From: Kineosporia babensis
GTDB lineage: Bacteria; Actinomycetota; Actinomycetes; Actinomycetales; Kineosporiaceae
NCBI RefSeq assembly: GCF_021129305.1
Contig: NZ_JAJOMB010000003.1
Coordinates: 496,001 to 560,000, forward strand
Length of the DNA: 64,000 bases
Reading direction: 5' to 3'
Positions within the stretch are counted from its first letter, which is position 1; each line of letters starts with the position of its first letter. The translations under genes were made by a program, and so were the position numbers. Below are positions 46,915 through 56,190 of the stretch, piece by piece. Under the pieces are notes generated by a model. That model saw only the letters and a program-made list of their open reading frames with translations, was not told the DNA's origin and did not search any database.

Positions 46915-47672
46915 GCCGCCTCGTTCGGCAGGAGCAGCTCGTGCAGTTCGGCGCTGAGTTCGGTGACCCGCCCGGCGTGGGCGTGGTGGCCCAGGCTGCG
47001 CGGGCGCGGGACGTCCACCTCGACGATCCGCCGGATCCCGCCCGGCCGGGCCCGCATCACCACCACCCGGTCGGCCAGCAGCACGGCCTCCTCGATCGAG
47101 TGCGTGACGAAGACGAAGGTGGTGTCCTGCTCCTGCCGGATCCGCTGCAGCTCGATCGAGAGTTCCTCCCGGGTCAGCGCGTCCAGGGCCGAGAACGGCT
47201 CGTCCATCAGCAGCACCCGGGGCTCGCTGAGCAGGGCCCGGCACAGCGCCACACGCTGCTGCATGCCGCCGGAAAGCTCCTTCGGAAGGGCCTTCTGGAA
47301 TCCGGTCAGGCCGGTGAGCTCCAGCAGTTCCCCGGCCCGGCGCCGGGCCGCAGCCTGGTCCAGCCGCAGCGTCTCGGCCGGCAGCAGCACGTTGGCCAGG
47401 ACGCTGCGCCAGGGCAGCAGCGCCGACTTCTGGAACATGAAGCTGACGTCGCGCCGCGGGCGCCGCACCGGCTCGCCGTCGATGACCACCCGGCCGCTGG
47501 TCGGGGTCAGCAGCCCGGCGACGATCCGCAGCAGGGTGGACTTCCCGCAGCCGGAACGGCCGACCAGCGTGAGGAATTCGCCGGTTTCCACGGTCAGGTC
47601 GATACCGGCCAGGGCCTGTACCTCACCCGCGCGGCCACGGAACCGGTGATCGACCGATTCGATCGAGATCAC
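46911..47672 (-). CDS. ABC transporter ATPase
   Basis: GTG at 47672 overlaps the binding-protein stop. Walker A is GRSGCGKST, the signature LSGGMQQRVALCRAL, and Walker B VLLMDEPFSALD, with the H-loop at FVTHSIEEA. It belongs to the SsuB/TauB-like class. It powers import with the neighbouring permease. The order is binding protein, ATPase, permease. Confidence 0.9.
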   Translation of the reverse strand: MISIESVDHRFRGRAGEVQALAGIDLTVETGEFLTLVGRSGCGKSTLLRIVAGLLTPTSGRVVIDGEPVRRPRRDVSFMFQKSALLPWRSVLANVLLPAETLRLDQAAARRRAGELLELTGLTGFQKALPKELSGGMQQRVALCRALLSEPRVLLMDEPFSALDALTREELSIELQRIRQEQDTTFVFVTHSIEEAVLLADRVVVMRARPGGIRRIVEVDVPRPRSLGHHAHAGRVTELSAELHELLLPNEAA

Positions 47673-48679
47673 GGCTCGGCCGGCGGCGTGAGGTCGAAGC
47701 TCACCAGATCGGCCGGGGTGACGTCCTTGGTGATCGCTCCGCCCTTGGTCAGCTCGTCGATCACCCCCTGCACCCGGGCCTCGTCGATCGCGCCGATCGC
47801 CGCTCCGTCCTCGCCGGTGACGTAGGGCGCCATCAGCTTGACCTCACCGGCGGCAACCGCTGCGTCCTGCGTGGGCTGCGCCGCGGCCAGGATCTCGCCG
47901 GTCTCGTCCGGGTTCTCGATCGAGTACTGCAGGCCCTTCAGCAGCGCCGCGCTGAACTTCTGCACCTGCTCCGGGTTGCTCTCGGCGGTCTCGGTGGTGG
48001 TCAGCAGGGTGTTGCCGTACAGATCGGGCAGCACGTCACTGTAGGGCAGGAACACCGCCTCGCGGTCCTTGGCCGCGGCCTCGATCAGGCCCTTGCCCAC
48101 CACGAACTGGCCGACCGCGTCGACCTTTCCGGAGGCCAGCAGCTGCGGCAGGGAGGGCGGCGCGGAGGGCACGAACTTCACCCCGGAGCCGTCGAATCCG
48201 GCAGCCTTGGCGTAGGCCGGGAACAGCACGGTGACGGTGGATCCGGCCTGGTCCGCGATCGTCTTGCCGGCCAGGTCGGCGGGCTCGGAGATGCCGGTGC
48301 CCTCCAGGGTGACGAGCGCCGCCAGCGACTGCTGGTGGATCATGCCCACCGAGGTCAGCGGCAGGTCCTGGTTCGCCAGAGCGACGGCTACGGCGGAGAA
48401 GTCGGCGACCCCGTAGTCGGCCTGCCCACCGGCGATCAGCTTCATCACGTCGCCGCTGCCGGTGCCCGGCTTGATCTCCACGTCGAACCCGGCTTCCTCG
48501 AAGAAGCCCTTCTCCGCGGCCACGTAGGCGTAGGCGTCCCGGCCGAAGGTGTTGAACGAGGTCAGGTAGGTGACCTTCGCCAGGTCCGGCGAAGACTCCG
48601 CGGACGAGTCCCCTCCACAGGCACTCAGCAGCAGCGGAACGGCGAGCACGACAACGGCGGCACGGCGACGCGCGGACAT
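47669..48679 (-). CDS. NMT1/THI5-like substrate-binding lipoprotein
   Basis: ATG at 48679 with GAGGAGCCT upstream. A signal peptide with lipobox LSAC (Cys about residue 21) anchors it. TYLTSFNTFGRDAYAYVAAE, GFFEEAGFDVEI and GGQADYGVADFSAVAVALAN are the NMT1-like layout. Substrates in this family include thiamine precursors, riboflavin, taurine and nitrate. No TPP or FMN riboswitch is visible upstream, so no choice can be made. Length 336 residues is normal. Confidence 0.87.
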   Translation of the reverse strand: MSARRRAAVVVLAVPLLLSACGGDSSAESSPDLAKVTYLTSFNTFGRDAYAYVAAEKGFFEEAGFDVEIKPGTGSGDVMKLIAGGQADYGVADFSAVAVALANQDLPLTSVGMIHQQSLAALVTLEGTGISEPADLAGKTIADQAGSTVTVLFPAYAKAAGFDGSGVKFVPSAPPSLPQLLASGKVDAVGQFVVGKGLIEAAAKDREAVFLPYSDVLPDLYGNTLLTTTETAESNPEQVQKFSAALLKGLQYSIENPDETGEILAAAQPTQDAAVAAGEVKLMAPYVTGEDGAAIGAIDEARVQGVIDELTKGGAITKDVTPADLVSFDLTPPAEP

Positions 48680-48812
48680 GAGGCTCCTCAGGGACGGGTT
48701 GTGTGCGGCATCACCGTGTCCGATATTTCAGGAAATGACAAGATCCCAATGCCTGGCCCGGCCTGCCCGAAGCTGATCCGAGCGCCCGGCCCACCGCCTC
48801 GGCGATCTCCCG

Positions 48813-49532
48813 TCATCCGATCCGCGCCCGAAACTGAAAAGCCAGGCAGTAGACGGCGAATCCGGCGGCCAGGGCGGTGATGGCCGCGATGACGAAACTG
48901 CGCGCGGCGTAATCGCCCGCGGCCAGCACCCCGAAACTGAGCCCGATCTCCGACACGTTCCGGACCATGCTGACCAGCCCGGCCAGTCCGGCTACCACGA
49001 CCAAGGCAGAGCCGATGACCATCCGATACCGCGCCGGGAGCACCTGCGACCCAGGCTTCGGCTCGGTGGTCCGCCACCAGCGCCACAACCAGGCCACCAA
49101 CAGGGCGCCGCCGACCAGATCGCTCAGCAGGTTCAGCCGCGCCGAGAGCCCGTAGCCGAACGCATCGCACGCGGCATCCCAGCCGACGTGGGTGGCCGCG
49201 CCGATCACCAACGACGCGAACACCGCCAGCGGGTTCGGCCGGCCTGCAGGCACCGGCAGCCTCGAGGTCACCGAGGGCGGCAGCAGAGCGAGCAACGGAC
49301 GCCGGGCCACCAGGTGGAACACGCCGAACAGGCCGAGCGCGATGATCGGGTCGAACCACAGCACCGAGGACGCTTCGTGGGTCTTGGTGAGGTTGTAGTC
49401 ACCACCGAACCACTGCAGCGAGACGAAGTACGGCAGGTCCGGCGCCAGCGCGCCGGCCACCAGGGCCGAGGGAACGAGCGGCTTGCGGGCGAGCGGCAGC
49501 ACGGCCACGGGGTGGATCAGGGTGAACGGCAT
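48813..49532 (-). CDS. DUF4184 family membrane protein
   Basis: I use the ATG at 49532. The 239-residue product starts MPFTLIHPVAVLPLARKPLV and continues SALVAGALAPDLPYFVSL, the DUF4184 hallmark. It has about six hydrophobic segments and HVGWDAACDAFG in the middle. These proteins are uncharacterised; His and Asp residues in the first helix recall membrane hydrolases. Confidence 0.85.
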   Translation of the reverse strand: MPFTLIHPVAVLPLARKPLVPSALVAGALAPDLPYFVSLQWFGGDYNLTKTHEASSVLWFDPIIALGLFGVFHLVARRPLLALLPPSVTSRLPVPAGRPNPLAVFASLVIGAATHVGWDAACDAFGYGLSARLNLLSDLVGGALLVAWLWRWWRTTEPKPGSQVLPARYRMVIGSALVVVAGLAGLVSMVRNVSEIGLSFGVLAAGDYAARSFVIAAITALAAGFAVYCLAFQFRARIG

Positions 49533-49729
49533 GTCGGTGAACCTTGCTGCGCGAAGCGATCGGAGGGACGCGCTCAGCATCGCCTGCCGCGGCCCGGCGC
49601 CACCTCATCCCCAAGGCCACAAGCCTGGTACTTCAGGACCGGCCGCGGCCCGACTTCGGAATGCGGTGGGCCCGCGCCGGGTTGCGTCCACGGACCCACC
49701 GCCACGGCACGTACCCGAAGGATGACAAA

Positions 49730-50398
49730 ATGGCACTGCTCCACTGGCTGTTCGACGCGCAGCTGGTCATCGGCAGCCAGACCATCCTCTGGCGTGAGGT
49801 GATCGGCAACGTCTTCGGTCTGCTCAGTGCCCTCGGCGGGATGCGGCGCCGGGCCTGGGCCTGGCCGGTCGGCATCGTCGGCAACGCCCTGCTGCTGACC
49901 GTGTTCCTGGGGGTGGCCTTCAACACCCCGAACCCGGTGAACCTGCTCGGCCAGGCCGGCCGGCAGATCATGTTCATCGTGGTCTCGGGCTACGGCTGGT
50001 GGCGCTGGACCCGCCGGCCGGACCGGCCAGGGGCGGTGATCGAGCCGCGCTGGGCCTCCTGGCGCACCCGGCTGCTGCTGATCGTGGCCCTGTTCGCCGG
50101 CACGCTGCTGCTGACCCCGATCTTCCGGGCCCTCGGTTCGTACGAGCCGGTGTGGAGCGACGCCTGGATCTTCGCCGGCTCGATCCTGGCCACCTACGGC
50201 ATGGCCAAGGGCTGGACCGAGTTCTGGCTGATCTGGGTGGCGGTCGACATCGTCGGGGTGCCGCTGCTGTTCTCGGCCGGCTACTACGCGTCCGGGCTGA
50301 TGTACGCGTTCTACGGGGTGTTCACGCTGACCGGCTTCTTCGTCTGGAAGCGCCGCAACGCCGTGCTCCGGCCCAGCCTGGAGACCGTCGGCGCCTGA
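49730..50398 (+). CDS. pnuC: PnuC-type nicotinamide riboside or vitamin transporter
   Basis: ATG at 49730 follows CGAAGGATGACAAA. The 222-residue membrane protein contains VIGNVFGLLSALGGMRRRAW, NPVNLLGQAGRQIMFIVVSG, YGWWRW and DIVGVPLLFSAGYYASGLMY, the PnuC layout with the WxxW substrate aromatics. It imports nicotinamide riboside or a related vitamin. No riboswitch recognised upstream. Confidence 0.88.
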   Translation: MALLHWLFDAQLVIGSQTILWREVIGNVFGLLSALGGMRRRAWAWPVGIVGNALLLTVFLGVAFNTPNPVNLLGQAGRQIMFIVVSGYGWWRWTRRPDRPGAVIEPRWASWRTRLLLIVALFAGTLLLTPIFRALGSYEPVWSDAWIFAGSILATYGMAKGWTEFWLIWVAVDIVGVPLLFSAGYYASGLMYAFYGVFTLTGFFVWKRRNAVLRPSLETVGA

Positions 50399-50489
50399 TT
50401 CTTGGGCGTTCTTTACCTCTGGCTCAGCACACAGATAACACCCAGGGCAGCAGGATCGTCTGGTTCGGTGGCCACAACAGGAACCAGGA

Positions 50490-53246
50490 ATGGCGACACA
50501 GACGATGCAGACGGGTCCGGCGACCCGGGACGAAGAGCACGACGAGCAGGAGGAGCCGCAGGACCGCCAGAAGCTGCAGCTCGGCCTGCCCTGGCGGGAC
50601 GGACCGCGCTCGGCGCAGCGGCTGCGCGCCGTCCGGGCGCTGGGCCTGTGGGTGTCACTGGCCTGGGTCGCCCTGGTGCTGGCGCTGCTGGTCGGGGCCG
50701 GTTCCGCGCTGGCCGCGTTCGGCCAGGTCTACGCCCTGTTCGTGCTCGGCTTCCTGGTCACGGTCCTGCGCACGGCGCGCTGGAGCGCGCTGGCCGGGAT
50801 CTTCGCCGGCAGCATGGTCTGGGCCTTCGTGAGTGCCGGGGCCGCACTGCTCCTGCTGCCCGGCGCCGGTTCCGGTGCGGTCCTCGAGCTGGTCACCACC
50901 GGCCTGGGTCAGGGCGTGCTCACCCTCGTCCCGGTGATCGTCGCGGTGCTGGTGGCGCCCGGCCGGCTGCGCGGCTTCGCGATCAGCGACTGGCTGCTGC
51001 TCGGCCTGGCCGTCGGCCTCGGCTTCCAGGCCGCCGAGCAGCTGGTCCGCAGCGTCTGGCTCGGCACCTCCACCACGATGATCCCGGCGGACATCCGGGT
51101 ATGGACGTTGCTGGTCACCGGCGCGATCGGGTTCGCCATCGTGGGGTGGCGGCGAGCGGGCGCGGGCCGGATGCGCGGCGTCGGTGCGGTGCTGCTGCGC
51201 GCGGTCTCGCTCGTCGCGCCGATGCTGGTGTGGTGGCTCACCGTGCTGGCGCCTCTGGGTGACGTGGACGCCGAGACGTCCGCGGCGGTTCCGGCCTGGC
51301 TGCGGCTGGGTGAGCAGGTGGTCACCACGGTGCCGCTGGATGCTGTGCTGCTCGGGTTAGCTCTGGCCATGCTGCTGGCCGCGCTGCTCGTGGACGCCCG
51401 GCATCTGCTTGCAGTAGACGAGCAGCGCAACGACCTGACCATCCTGCCCGCCCCCTGGCGAGCAGCCGAATGGACCGAGACTTGGGCTGCCCGCGTCTCC
51501 CGTGAGCCGATTCGCCGCCGCATGTACCTGCAAGACCCCGCCCCCACCGCCGGCGTTGCAGGTCCCGCCCCCACCGCCGGCGTTGCAGGTCCCGCCCCCA
51601 CCGCCGGCGTTGCAGGTCCCGCCCCCACCGCCGGCGTTGCAGGTTCCGCCGCCGTGACCGGCTCAAACCCCGCTTCCCCGGCCACCGCTGATTCAGCCGC
51701 CTCGGGCACAACCACCCCTGACCGGAGCCCTCCTGGTTCAGCCGGCTCGGGGTCCACCACCTCTGGCCCGGCCACCTCTGGCTGGACCACATCCGGTTCA
51801 GCCACCCCTGGCTCTGCTGGTGCCGATCCGAAGTTGGCCTCGCCGCCGGCGCCCGCACCGACGTCTCCCATTGCCGCCCCGGTCCCGCCGAGTGCGCAGA
51901 ACCCGACCACATCACAGCCAGGCACTCCCGCCGCCAACCCGAGCCCCACGTCCGCTGATCCGACGTCCGGGATTCCTTCTGCTTCCCCTTCCACGGCCTC
52001 GAACACCCCAGCCGAAACCCCCGCCCCCGCGTCCGCGGATTCCCCGACCGCGCAGGCCACAGCGGCTACCACCGCCGCCGAGGACGAAGCCGAGCGGGAA
52101 CGAGGACGTCACCGCGCAGCCCTCAACGCCTCGCGCGGCGCGGGCCTGCGTACCTTCGCGTTGGAGACCTGGGCCGTCACCAGCTGGGCCTGCGCCCGGG
52201 TCTGGCGCACCCTGGTCGTCGCGGTCTGCGCCCTGGTGGCCTACGCAACGCGCGACAAGATCGTCATCCTGGCCGCCCACGCCGGCGTGACCGGGGAGTC
52301 GCGACTCACCCGCCTGGTGCGCGGACGCGCAGCCATGGAGATGACTCGGCACGCTCGCCAGGAGGCGTACACCCGGCGCAGCGGAACAACCGGGCGTACA
52401 CAGGTGATCGTCTGGCGGGTCAGCGCCGGACTCCTCCTGGTGCTCCTGCTGACCGCGTTGTGGTTCGCCTACTCCGCCGTCCAGGACGACACCCCGGCCA
52501 CCGAACTGGTCTGGCTGACCGGCTACCTGAACGGTCTGGCCCCCTGGTGGTCCGGGCTGTCGGTGGGCGATCAGGTGGTTATCGCCGGGGGCATCGTCGC
52601 TCTGGTCCTCCTGGCCGGCGGTTCCCTGGGCACCGCGTTCGGCGTCTCCGGGGCCGCGGCCTTCCTCTCCTCGCACGGCTACGGCGTAGGCACCTTCGTC
52701 CTGGACCCGCGCGCAGCCGTCGGCTCCTACCTGCGCACCGCCACCCCCGCCGCAGTTCTGGCCGATGGCGCCGAGCTGGCCCTGACCTTCACCCCGGTCA
52801 CCTTCGGCGGCGCCGTGCAGGCCCGCCGCGTGCGCCTCACCTGCGAGAACTACCTCCACGCGTTCGAGCTCGGCGGCGACGGCGTCCCGACCAAGGCCGC
52901 CGCGTTCGCCGAGTTCGCCGCCCGGGCCATTCCCCCGGCGGGGTACCACGACGTCGTGATCCAGGCCGACTTCAGCTCCGCCGCGAGCAGTTTCAGCCCC
53001 AAGCGGGTGGCCAAGCTGATCCTGAACAACGCCGACTACGCCGGGGGCCCGGTCCGCCTCGTCCCCGGCGCGGCCGGAGGTACCCCCGACGAGGCCGCGC
53101 AGGCGCTCGCCGACCGGCTCGGGGTGCAGGTGCTGGCCCCGAACAACACCGTCCATGCCTTCGACTCGGGACGTCTGGTGGTCGGTCCATCGCCGCTGGT
53201 CCCGACCGGTGAATGGGTCACCTTCGAACCGGGAGCGCAGCGATGA
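50490..53246 (+). CDS. Large membrane protein with candidate polymorphic-toxin C-terminus
   Basis: ATG at 50490. The 918-residue product has about eight membrane segments in residues 45-310; GFQAAEQ there recalls the FxxxE motif of PrsW proteases, but the EExxK and HxxxD motifs are missing. Residues about 345-535 are low-complexity Pro/Ala/Ser/Thr with four PAPTAGVAG repeats. Two more hydrophobic segments lie near 570 and 645, then 705. The last 200 residues form a compact domain (SFSPKRVAKLILNNADYAGG, QALADRLGVQVLAPNNTVHA) like toxin tips that cap WXG100/ESX-type proteins. The next gene overlaps and looks like its immunity protein. Confidence 0.6.
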   Translation: MATQTMQTGPATRDEEHDEQEEPQDRQKLQLGLPWRDGPRSAQRLRAVRALGLWVSLAWVALVLALLVGAGSALAAFGQVYALFVLGFLVTVLRTARWSALAGIFAGSMVWAFVSAGAALLLLPGAGSGAVLELVTTGLGQGVLTLVPVIVAVLVAPGRLRGFAISDWLLLGLAVGLGFQAAEQLVRSVWLGTSTTMIPADIRVWTLLVTGAIGFAIVGWRRAGAGRMRGVGAVLLRAVSLVAPMLVWWLTVLAPLGDVDAETSAAVPAWLRLGEQVVTTVPLDAVLLGLALAMLLAALLVDARHLLAVDEQRNDLTILPAPWRAAEWTETWAARVSREPIRRRMYLQDPAPTAGVAGPAPTAGVAGPAPTAGVAGPAPTAGVAGSAAVTGSNPASPATADSAASGTTTPDRSPPGSAGSGSTTSGPATSGWTTSGSATPGSAGADPKLASPPAPAPTSPIAAPVPPSAQNPTTSQPGTPAANPSPTSADPTSGIPSASPSTASNTPAETPAPASADSPTAQATAATTAAEDEAERERGRHRAALNASRGAGLRTFALETWAVTSWACARVWRTLVVAVCALVAYATRDKIVILAAHAGVTGESRLTRLVRGRAAMEMTRHARQEAYTRRSGTTGRTQVIVWRVSAGLLLVLLLTALWFAYSAVQDDTPATELVWLTGYLNGLAPWWSGLSVGDQVVIAGGIVALVLLAGGSLGTAFGVSGAAAFLSSHGYGVGTFVLDPRAAVGSYLRTATPAAVLADGAELALTFTPVTFGGAVQARRVRLTCENYLHAFELGGDGVPTKAAAFAEFAARAIPPAGYHDVVIQADFSSAASSFSPKRVAKLILNNADYAGGPVRLVPGAAGGTPDEAAQALADRLGVQVLAPNNTVHAFDSGRLVVGPSPLVPTGEWVTFEPGAQR
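51537..51644. repeat. Four tandem 27-bp repeats inside the toxin-like gene
   Basis: Four copies of a 27-base unit (51537-51563, 51564-51590, 51591-51617, 51618-51644) encode PAPTAGVAG each, with at most one or two changes. The number of copies could vary by slippage without breaking the frame. Confidence 0.92.
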
Positions 53247-53644
53247 ACATCAGCCGGGCGGGCTTCTTCCGCGAACTGCCGCACGGCCTGCCCGACGGCG
53301 AGAGCCTGCGGGACGCGGTGACCGCCGGCCGCAGCGAACCCTCGGGCGGGCAGAAGGAGAAACTGGCCGATTACCTGTGGGGCAACACCGTGCTCGCGGC
53401 CACCGCGTCCCTGGTCGACGACGTACTCGACCCGGCCCTCAAGGCGGTGGCCCCGCTGGAGATGATCACCGACGGTGCCTGGGTGTGGCCTCGCGACCTG
53501 GCGTACTACGTGGAGACGTACGACGCCGTGGTGCCGTTGCCGTTCGTCCTGCACATCGAACTGCGGGGCTGGCAGCAGCCGTACCTGAGCCCGGACGAGC
53601 TCACCCAGGTCGAGGCGGCGCTGCTGAACCCTTCGGGAACCTGA
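53243..53644 (+). CDS. Candidate immunity protein, 133 aa
   Basis: ATG at 53243 overlaps the stop of the large gene as ATGA. DGAWVWPRDLAYYVETYDAV and FVLHIELRGWQQPYLSPDEL show the Trp-Pro-Arg/Lys-Asp-Leu pattern I know from small proteins found beside actinobacterial toxins. Soluble, acidic. Immunity to the preceding C-terminal domain is inferred from coupling and size. Confidence 0.55.
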   Translation: MNISRAGFFRELPHGLPDGESLRDAVTAGRSEPSGGQKEKLADYLWGNTVLAATASLVDDVLDPALKAVAPLEMITDGAWVWPRDLAYYVETYDAVVPLPFVLHIELRGWQQPYLSPDELTQVEAALLNPSGT

Positions 53645-53966
53645 CCAGATACACCTCGCACCACAGGCGGACCGTGATCACCGCCCCCACCACGCATCGG
53701 GTGCACTGATAGTGCATGTGTGGGAACTTACTGTGTCTTAAGTCGGTTTCAGGCCTTGGCACGCAGTGACGAGTCCCCCACGATGGGTACGCAACTATCC
53801 CTCATAGTGTGCGAGGTACCCCGTGGAGATCATCATCATCCTCCTGGTGATCTGGGCCGTGTCCCAGTTCTTCAAGTAGGAACCGCACGAGTGGCCGTCT
53901 AGGGCAGACCCGGGGCACCGACGCCGCGCTCGCGTCCTGGACGGCGCTCTCCCCACCGAGACGAAA
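53645..53966. other. Mostly non-coding gap
   Basis: Apart from the tiny frame at 53823-53879 I see no gene. A 6-bp hairpin TGCACT-GAT-AGTGCA lies at 53702-53716. Confidence 0.5.
53823..53879 (+). CDS. Possible 18-aa hydrophobic peptide
   Basis: GTG at 53823, with GCGAGG eight bases upstream, encodes MEIIIILLVIWAVSQFFK and a stop. A single short membrane helix with charged ends; such peptides can be stress or toxin peptides. Size makes it uncertain. Confidence 0.35.
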   Translation: MEIIIILLVIWAVSQFFK

Positions 53967-53997
53967 GGCCGGACGCCCAGGGCAGAGGCGTCCGGCC
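53967..53997 (-). terminator. Terminator of the beta-sandwich lipoprotein gene
   Basis: A perfect 11-bp stem (53967-53977 with 53987-53997) and 9-base loop are followed leftward by CTTTCG. It lies just past the stop at 54006. Confidence 0.75.
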
Positions 53998-54005
53998 CAC
54001 CACTA

Positions 54006-54407
54006 CTACTTGCTGGATTCGACACTGGCCTCGGGGATCAGCGAGTCCGGCCGGACGACGAACCGGTAGGCGCTCGTCGAGGTGTCGGTGGCCTCCAGCT
54101 GCTCGACGAACCAGAAGACGTTGTCCGACTTGCCGAGCGAGTGCCGCACGTACTTGCCGTCGTCGTTCTTGCAGGTCACGAACATCCGGTTGGCGTCGCC
54201 CGGATCCACCGAGCACAGCCCCTGAGCCTCCAGGATCACCTTGTCGGTGATCCCGTTCACGAAGGTGATCTTGCGGGCCACCTTGAAGTTGTCGGCGTCC
54301 TTGTTCAGGTTCTCGTTGACGCTCTCGGCCTCGGTCGAGCAGGCAGCCAGACCGAACACGGCAAGCCCGATCAGCGTCGCGGTGGTGAAGACGTGGCTTG
54401 CGCGCAT
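54006..54407 (-). CDS. Phage-type beta-sandwich lipoprotein, 133 aa
   Basis: ATG at 54407 follows AAGGGGAACTCC. A signal peptide ends with lipobox LAAC (Cys about residue 23). NLNKDADNFKVARKITFVNG, ILEAQGLCSVDP and SLGKSDNVFWFVEQLEATDT match the small lipoprotein family of actinophages and prophages, thought by some to exclude superinfecting phages. Here it stands alone, 22 kb from the prophage. Confidence 0.75.
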   Translation of the reverse strand: MRASHVFTTATLIGLAVFGLAACSTEAESVNENLNKDADNFKVARKITFVNGITDKVILEAQGLCSVDPGDANRMFVTCKNDDGKYVRHSLGKSDNVFWFVEQLEATDTSTSAYRFVVRPDSLIPEASVESSK

Positions 54408-54495
54408 GGAGTTCCCCTTGCTGTCGACGGTGTTCACAGCGCAGACGTCCGCCGCGTCCCGGGCGTTGCCGACCGGCCGGTAACAAGAAGGTGTC

Positions 54496-54990
54496 TTAAA
54501 GCAACCAGGACTCCTGGGTCAGAACCGGCTGCCCGCCGTGCCCTTCCGGCACCGCCGCCAGGGTGTGCAGAGTGCTGTCCAGGACGGCCTCCCACGAGGT
54601 GTTCTCCGGGGCCGAGATGGCCAGCAGCCAGGCTCCCACCACGAACCCGGTCCGCGCCGCCTCGGCCGGCAGCTCGATCGCGGGGTCACGCGCCTCGGCC
54701 AGCGCCATCATGAAGGTCTGCACGGTCGGCTGGTCGAGCGCGGCCCAGGCCTCCATCGCCACCACCGACTCGGCCAGCGACGCAATGCTCACCGGATGCG
54801 GCGGGCCGTTGTGCAGATCGTGCAGGACCTGGCTGTTCACCGCGAAGCAGAGTTCGACGGCCTCCGCGTAGACCTGGTCGCCCTGGTCGAGCAGCGCCTG
54901 AAGGGCCTCGGCCGACCACTCCAGATTCCGCGCGACCATGGCTGCCAGGGTTTCCCGCAGCAGAGACTCCACGTAGCTGTCGATCACCAT
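54496..54990 (-). CDS. Hypothetical helical protein, 164 aa
   Basis: ATG at 54990 with GGAGGAG upstream. All-helical sequence (SYVESLLRETLAAMVARNLE, SIASLAESVVAMEAWAALDQ). No signal, no membrane segment, no family recognised. Confidence 0.65.
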   Translation of the reverse strand: MVIDSYVESLLRETLAAMVARNLEWSAEALQALLDQGDQVYAEAVELCFAVNSQVLHDLHNGPPHPVSIASLAESVVAMEAWAALDQPTVQTFMMALAEARDPAIELPAEAARTGFVVGAWLLAISAPENTSWEAVLDSTLHTLAAVPEGHGGQPVLTQESWLL

Positions 54991-55113
54991 TAATCCGCTC
55001 TCCTCCGCACGCGCCGTCCCCCTCCAGGGCGACACCTGACGTGCACGGTAGCGATCTCGACTGAGAACGGCATGTCCGAGATCGGCCGAAATGATCAAAA
55101 CACGGCGGCGGGA

Positions 55114-56190
55114 TCAGTCGGCCCAGGCGTTCCCGGGCAGATTGCTGAGTTGCGTGACGTCCAGGCTGGTCTCGATGCCGGACTCCGGCACCAGCCCGAA
55201 GTGCTCCATCGAGCGCCGGACCCACTCCGCCGCGTCGATGTTCAGCGGGCTCGAGACCCACAGCGCGTAGGGAAGGTTCACGAAGCGTTCTTCCTTGACT
55301 GCGTCCAGGTTCCGGGAGGCCGGGTTGGCCTTGAGCACGGCCACCTTCTCCTCGTACGACTGCCCGGGGTACTCGACGAAGTAGATGACGTCTGGGTTGG
55401 CGGCGGCGAGTCGTTCCCAGCCCACCTCGGTCCAGGTGTCCTCGACGTCGGCGGTGGCGTTGGTGACCCCAGCGGTGTCGAAGATCGCCTGCGGTCCACC
55501 GAACGAGCCGGAGGTGAAGATGGCGTCGGTGCCGGAGTCGAACAGGAATGCGGTGGGCTGCTTCTCACCCTTGGGCGCAGCCTCGAGCGCGGCCTGGCGT
55601 TCTTCGATGTCGGCCACCACAGCTTCGGCCTGCTCGCTGTGGCCGGTCAGCTTGCCCAGGTTGCGCAGGTCGGTGGTCAGCGCGGTCCAGGCCTCCATCG
55701 TGCCGCGCGCACCGTCGTCCTGCCGGCAGGTCTCGCTGAGCAGGTAGGTCTGGATGTCGCGCTCGTGCAGCATCTCGGGCATCAGGTTACGGGCCTCGCT
55801 GAACCCGTATCCGTAACCGGCGAACATCATTTCGGGGTTGACCGCGAGCACGTTCTCCAGGGTCGGGTACTCCTTGCCGACCACCTTCAGCTCGTTCACC
55901 CGATCGTCGGGGTAGGCCAGTTCCAGCACCGCCTCGTCCTGTTCCATCCCGGTCACCGCGGTGAGGGAGTCGCGGGCGCCGATCGAGAGCACGATCGAGA
56001 TGATGCCGCCGTCGTAGGCGTACAGGTCGGTGATCGGCTCCTCGACGCTCAGGGTCTCGCCGCAGTTCTCGACGGTGACGGCGCCGCTGGAGGGACCGTT
56101 CGCCGGGCTGGAGGAGGATCCGCAGGCGGCCAAGAGCGCACCGCCCAGGACTAGAACGCCCAGAAAGGCAGCGTTTTTCGAGACGGTCAT
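55114..56190 (-). CDS. btuF: Cobalamin ABC transporter substrate-binding lipoprotein
   Basis: ATG at 56190 follows GAGAGGAATCCCG. A signal peptide with lipobox LAAC leads to a 358-residue binding protein of the helical-backbone class (YPTLENVLAVNPEMMFAGYG, WERLAAANPDVIYFVEYPGQ). Alone it could bind iron-siderophore or B12; the cobalamin riboswitch ahead of the operon points to B12. Order after the riboswitch is permease, ATPase, binding protein. Confidence 0.82.
   Translation of the reverse strand: MTVSKNAAFLGVLVLGGALLAACGSSSSPANGPSSGAVTVENCGETLSVEEPITDLYAYDGGIISIVLSIGARDSLTAVTGMEQDEAVLELAYPDDRVNELKVVGKEYPTLENVLAVNPEMMFAGYGYGFSEARNLMPEMLHERDIQTYLLSETCRQDDGARGTMEAWTALTTDLRNLGKLTGHSEQAEAVVADIEERQAALEAAPKGEKQPTAFLFDSGTDAIFTSGSFGGPQAIFDTAGVTNATADVEDTWTEVGWERLAAANPDVIYFVEYPGQSYEEKVAVLKANPASRNLDAVKEERFVNLPYALWVSSPLNIDAAEWVRRSMEHFGLVPESGIETSLDVTQLSNLPGNAWAD

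Noticed and set aside
48680-48812. TPP riboswitch ahead of the NMT1-like operon
   Set aside because: The conserved CUGAGA and pyrophosphate-site blocks are absent.
50490-51400. PrsW-type membrane protease
   Set aside because: Only the FxxxE-like motif is present; the EExxK and HxxxD motifs are missing.
51537-51644. CRISPR-like array
   Set aside because: The units are contiguous and coding, without spacers.
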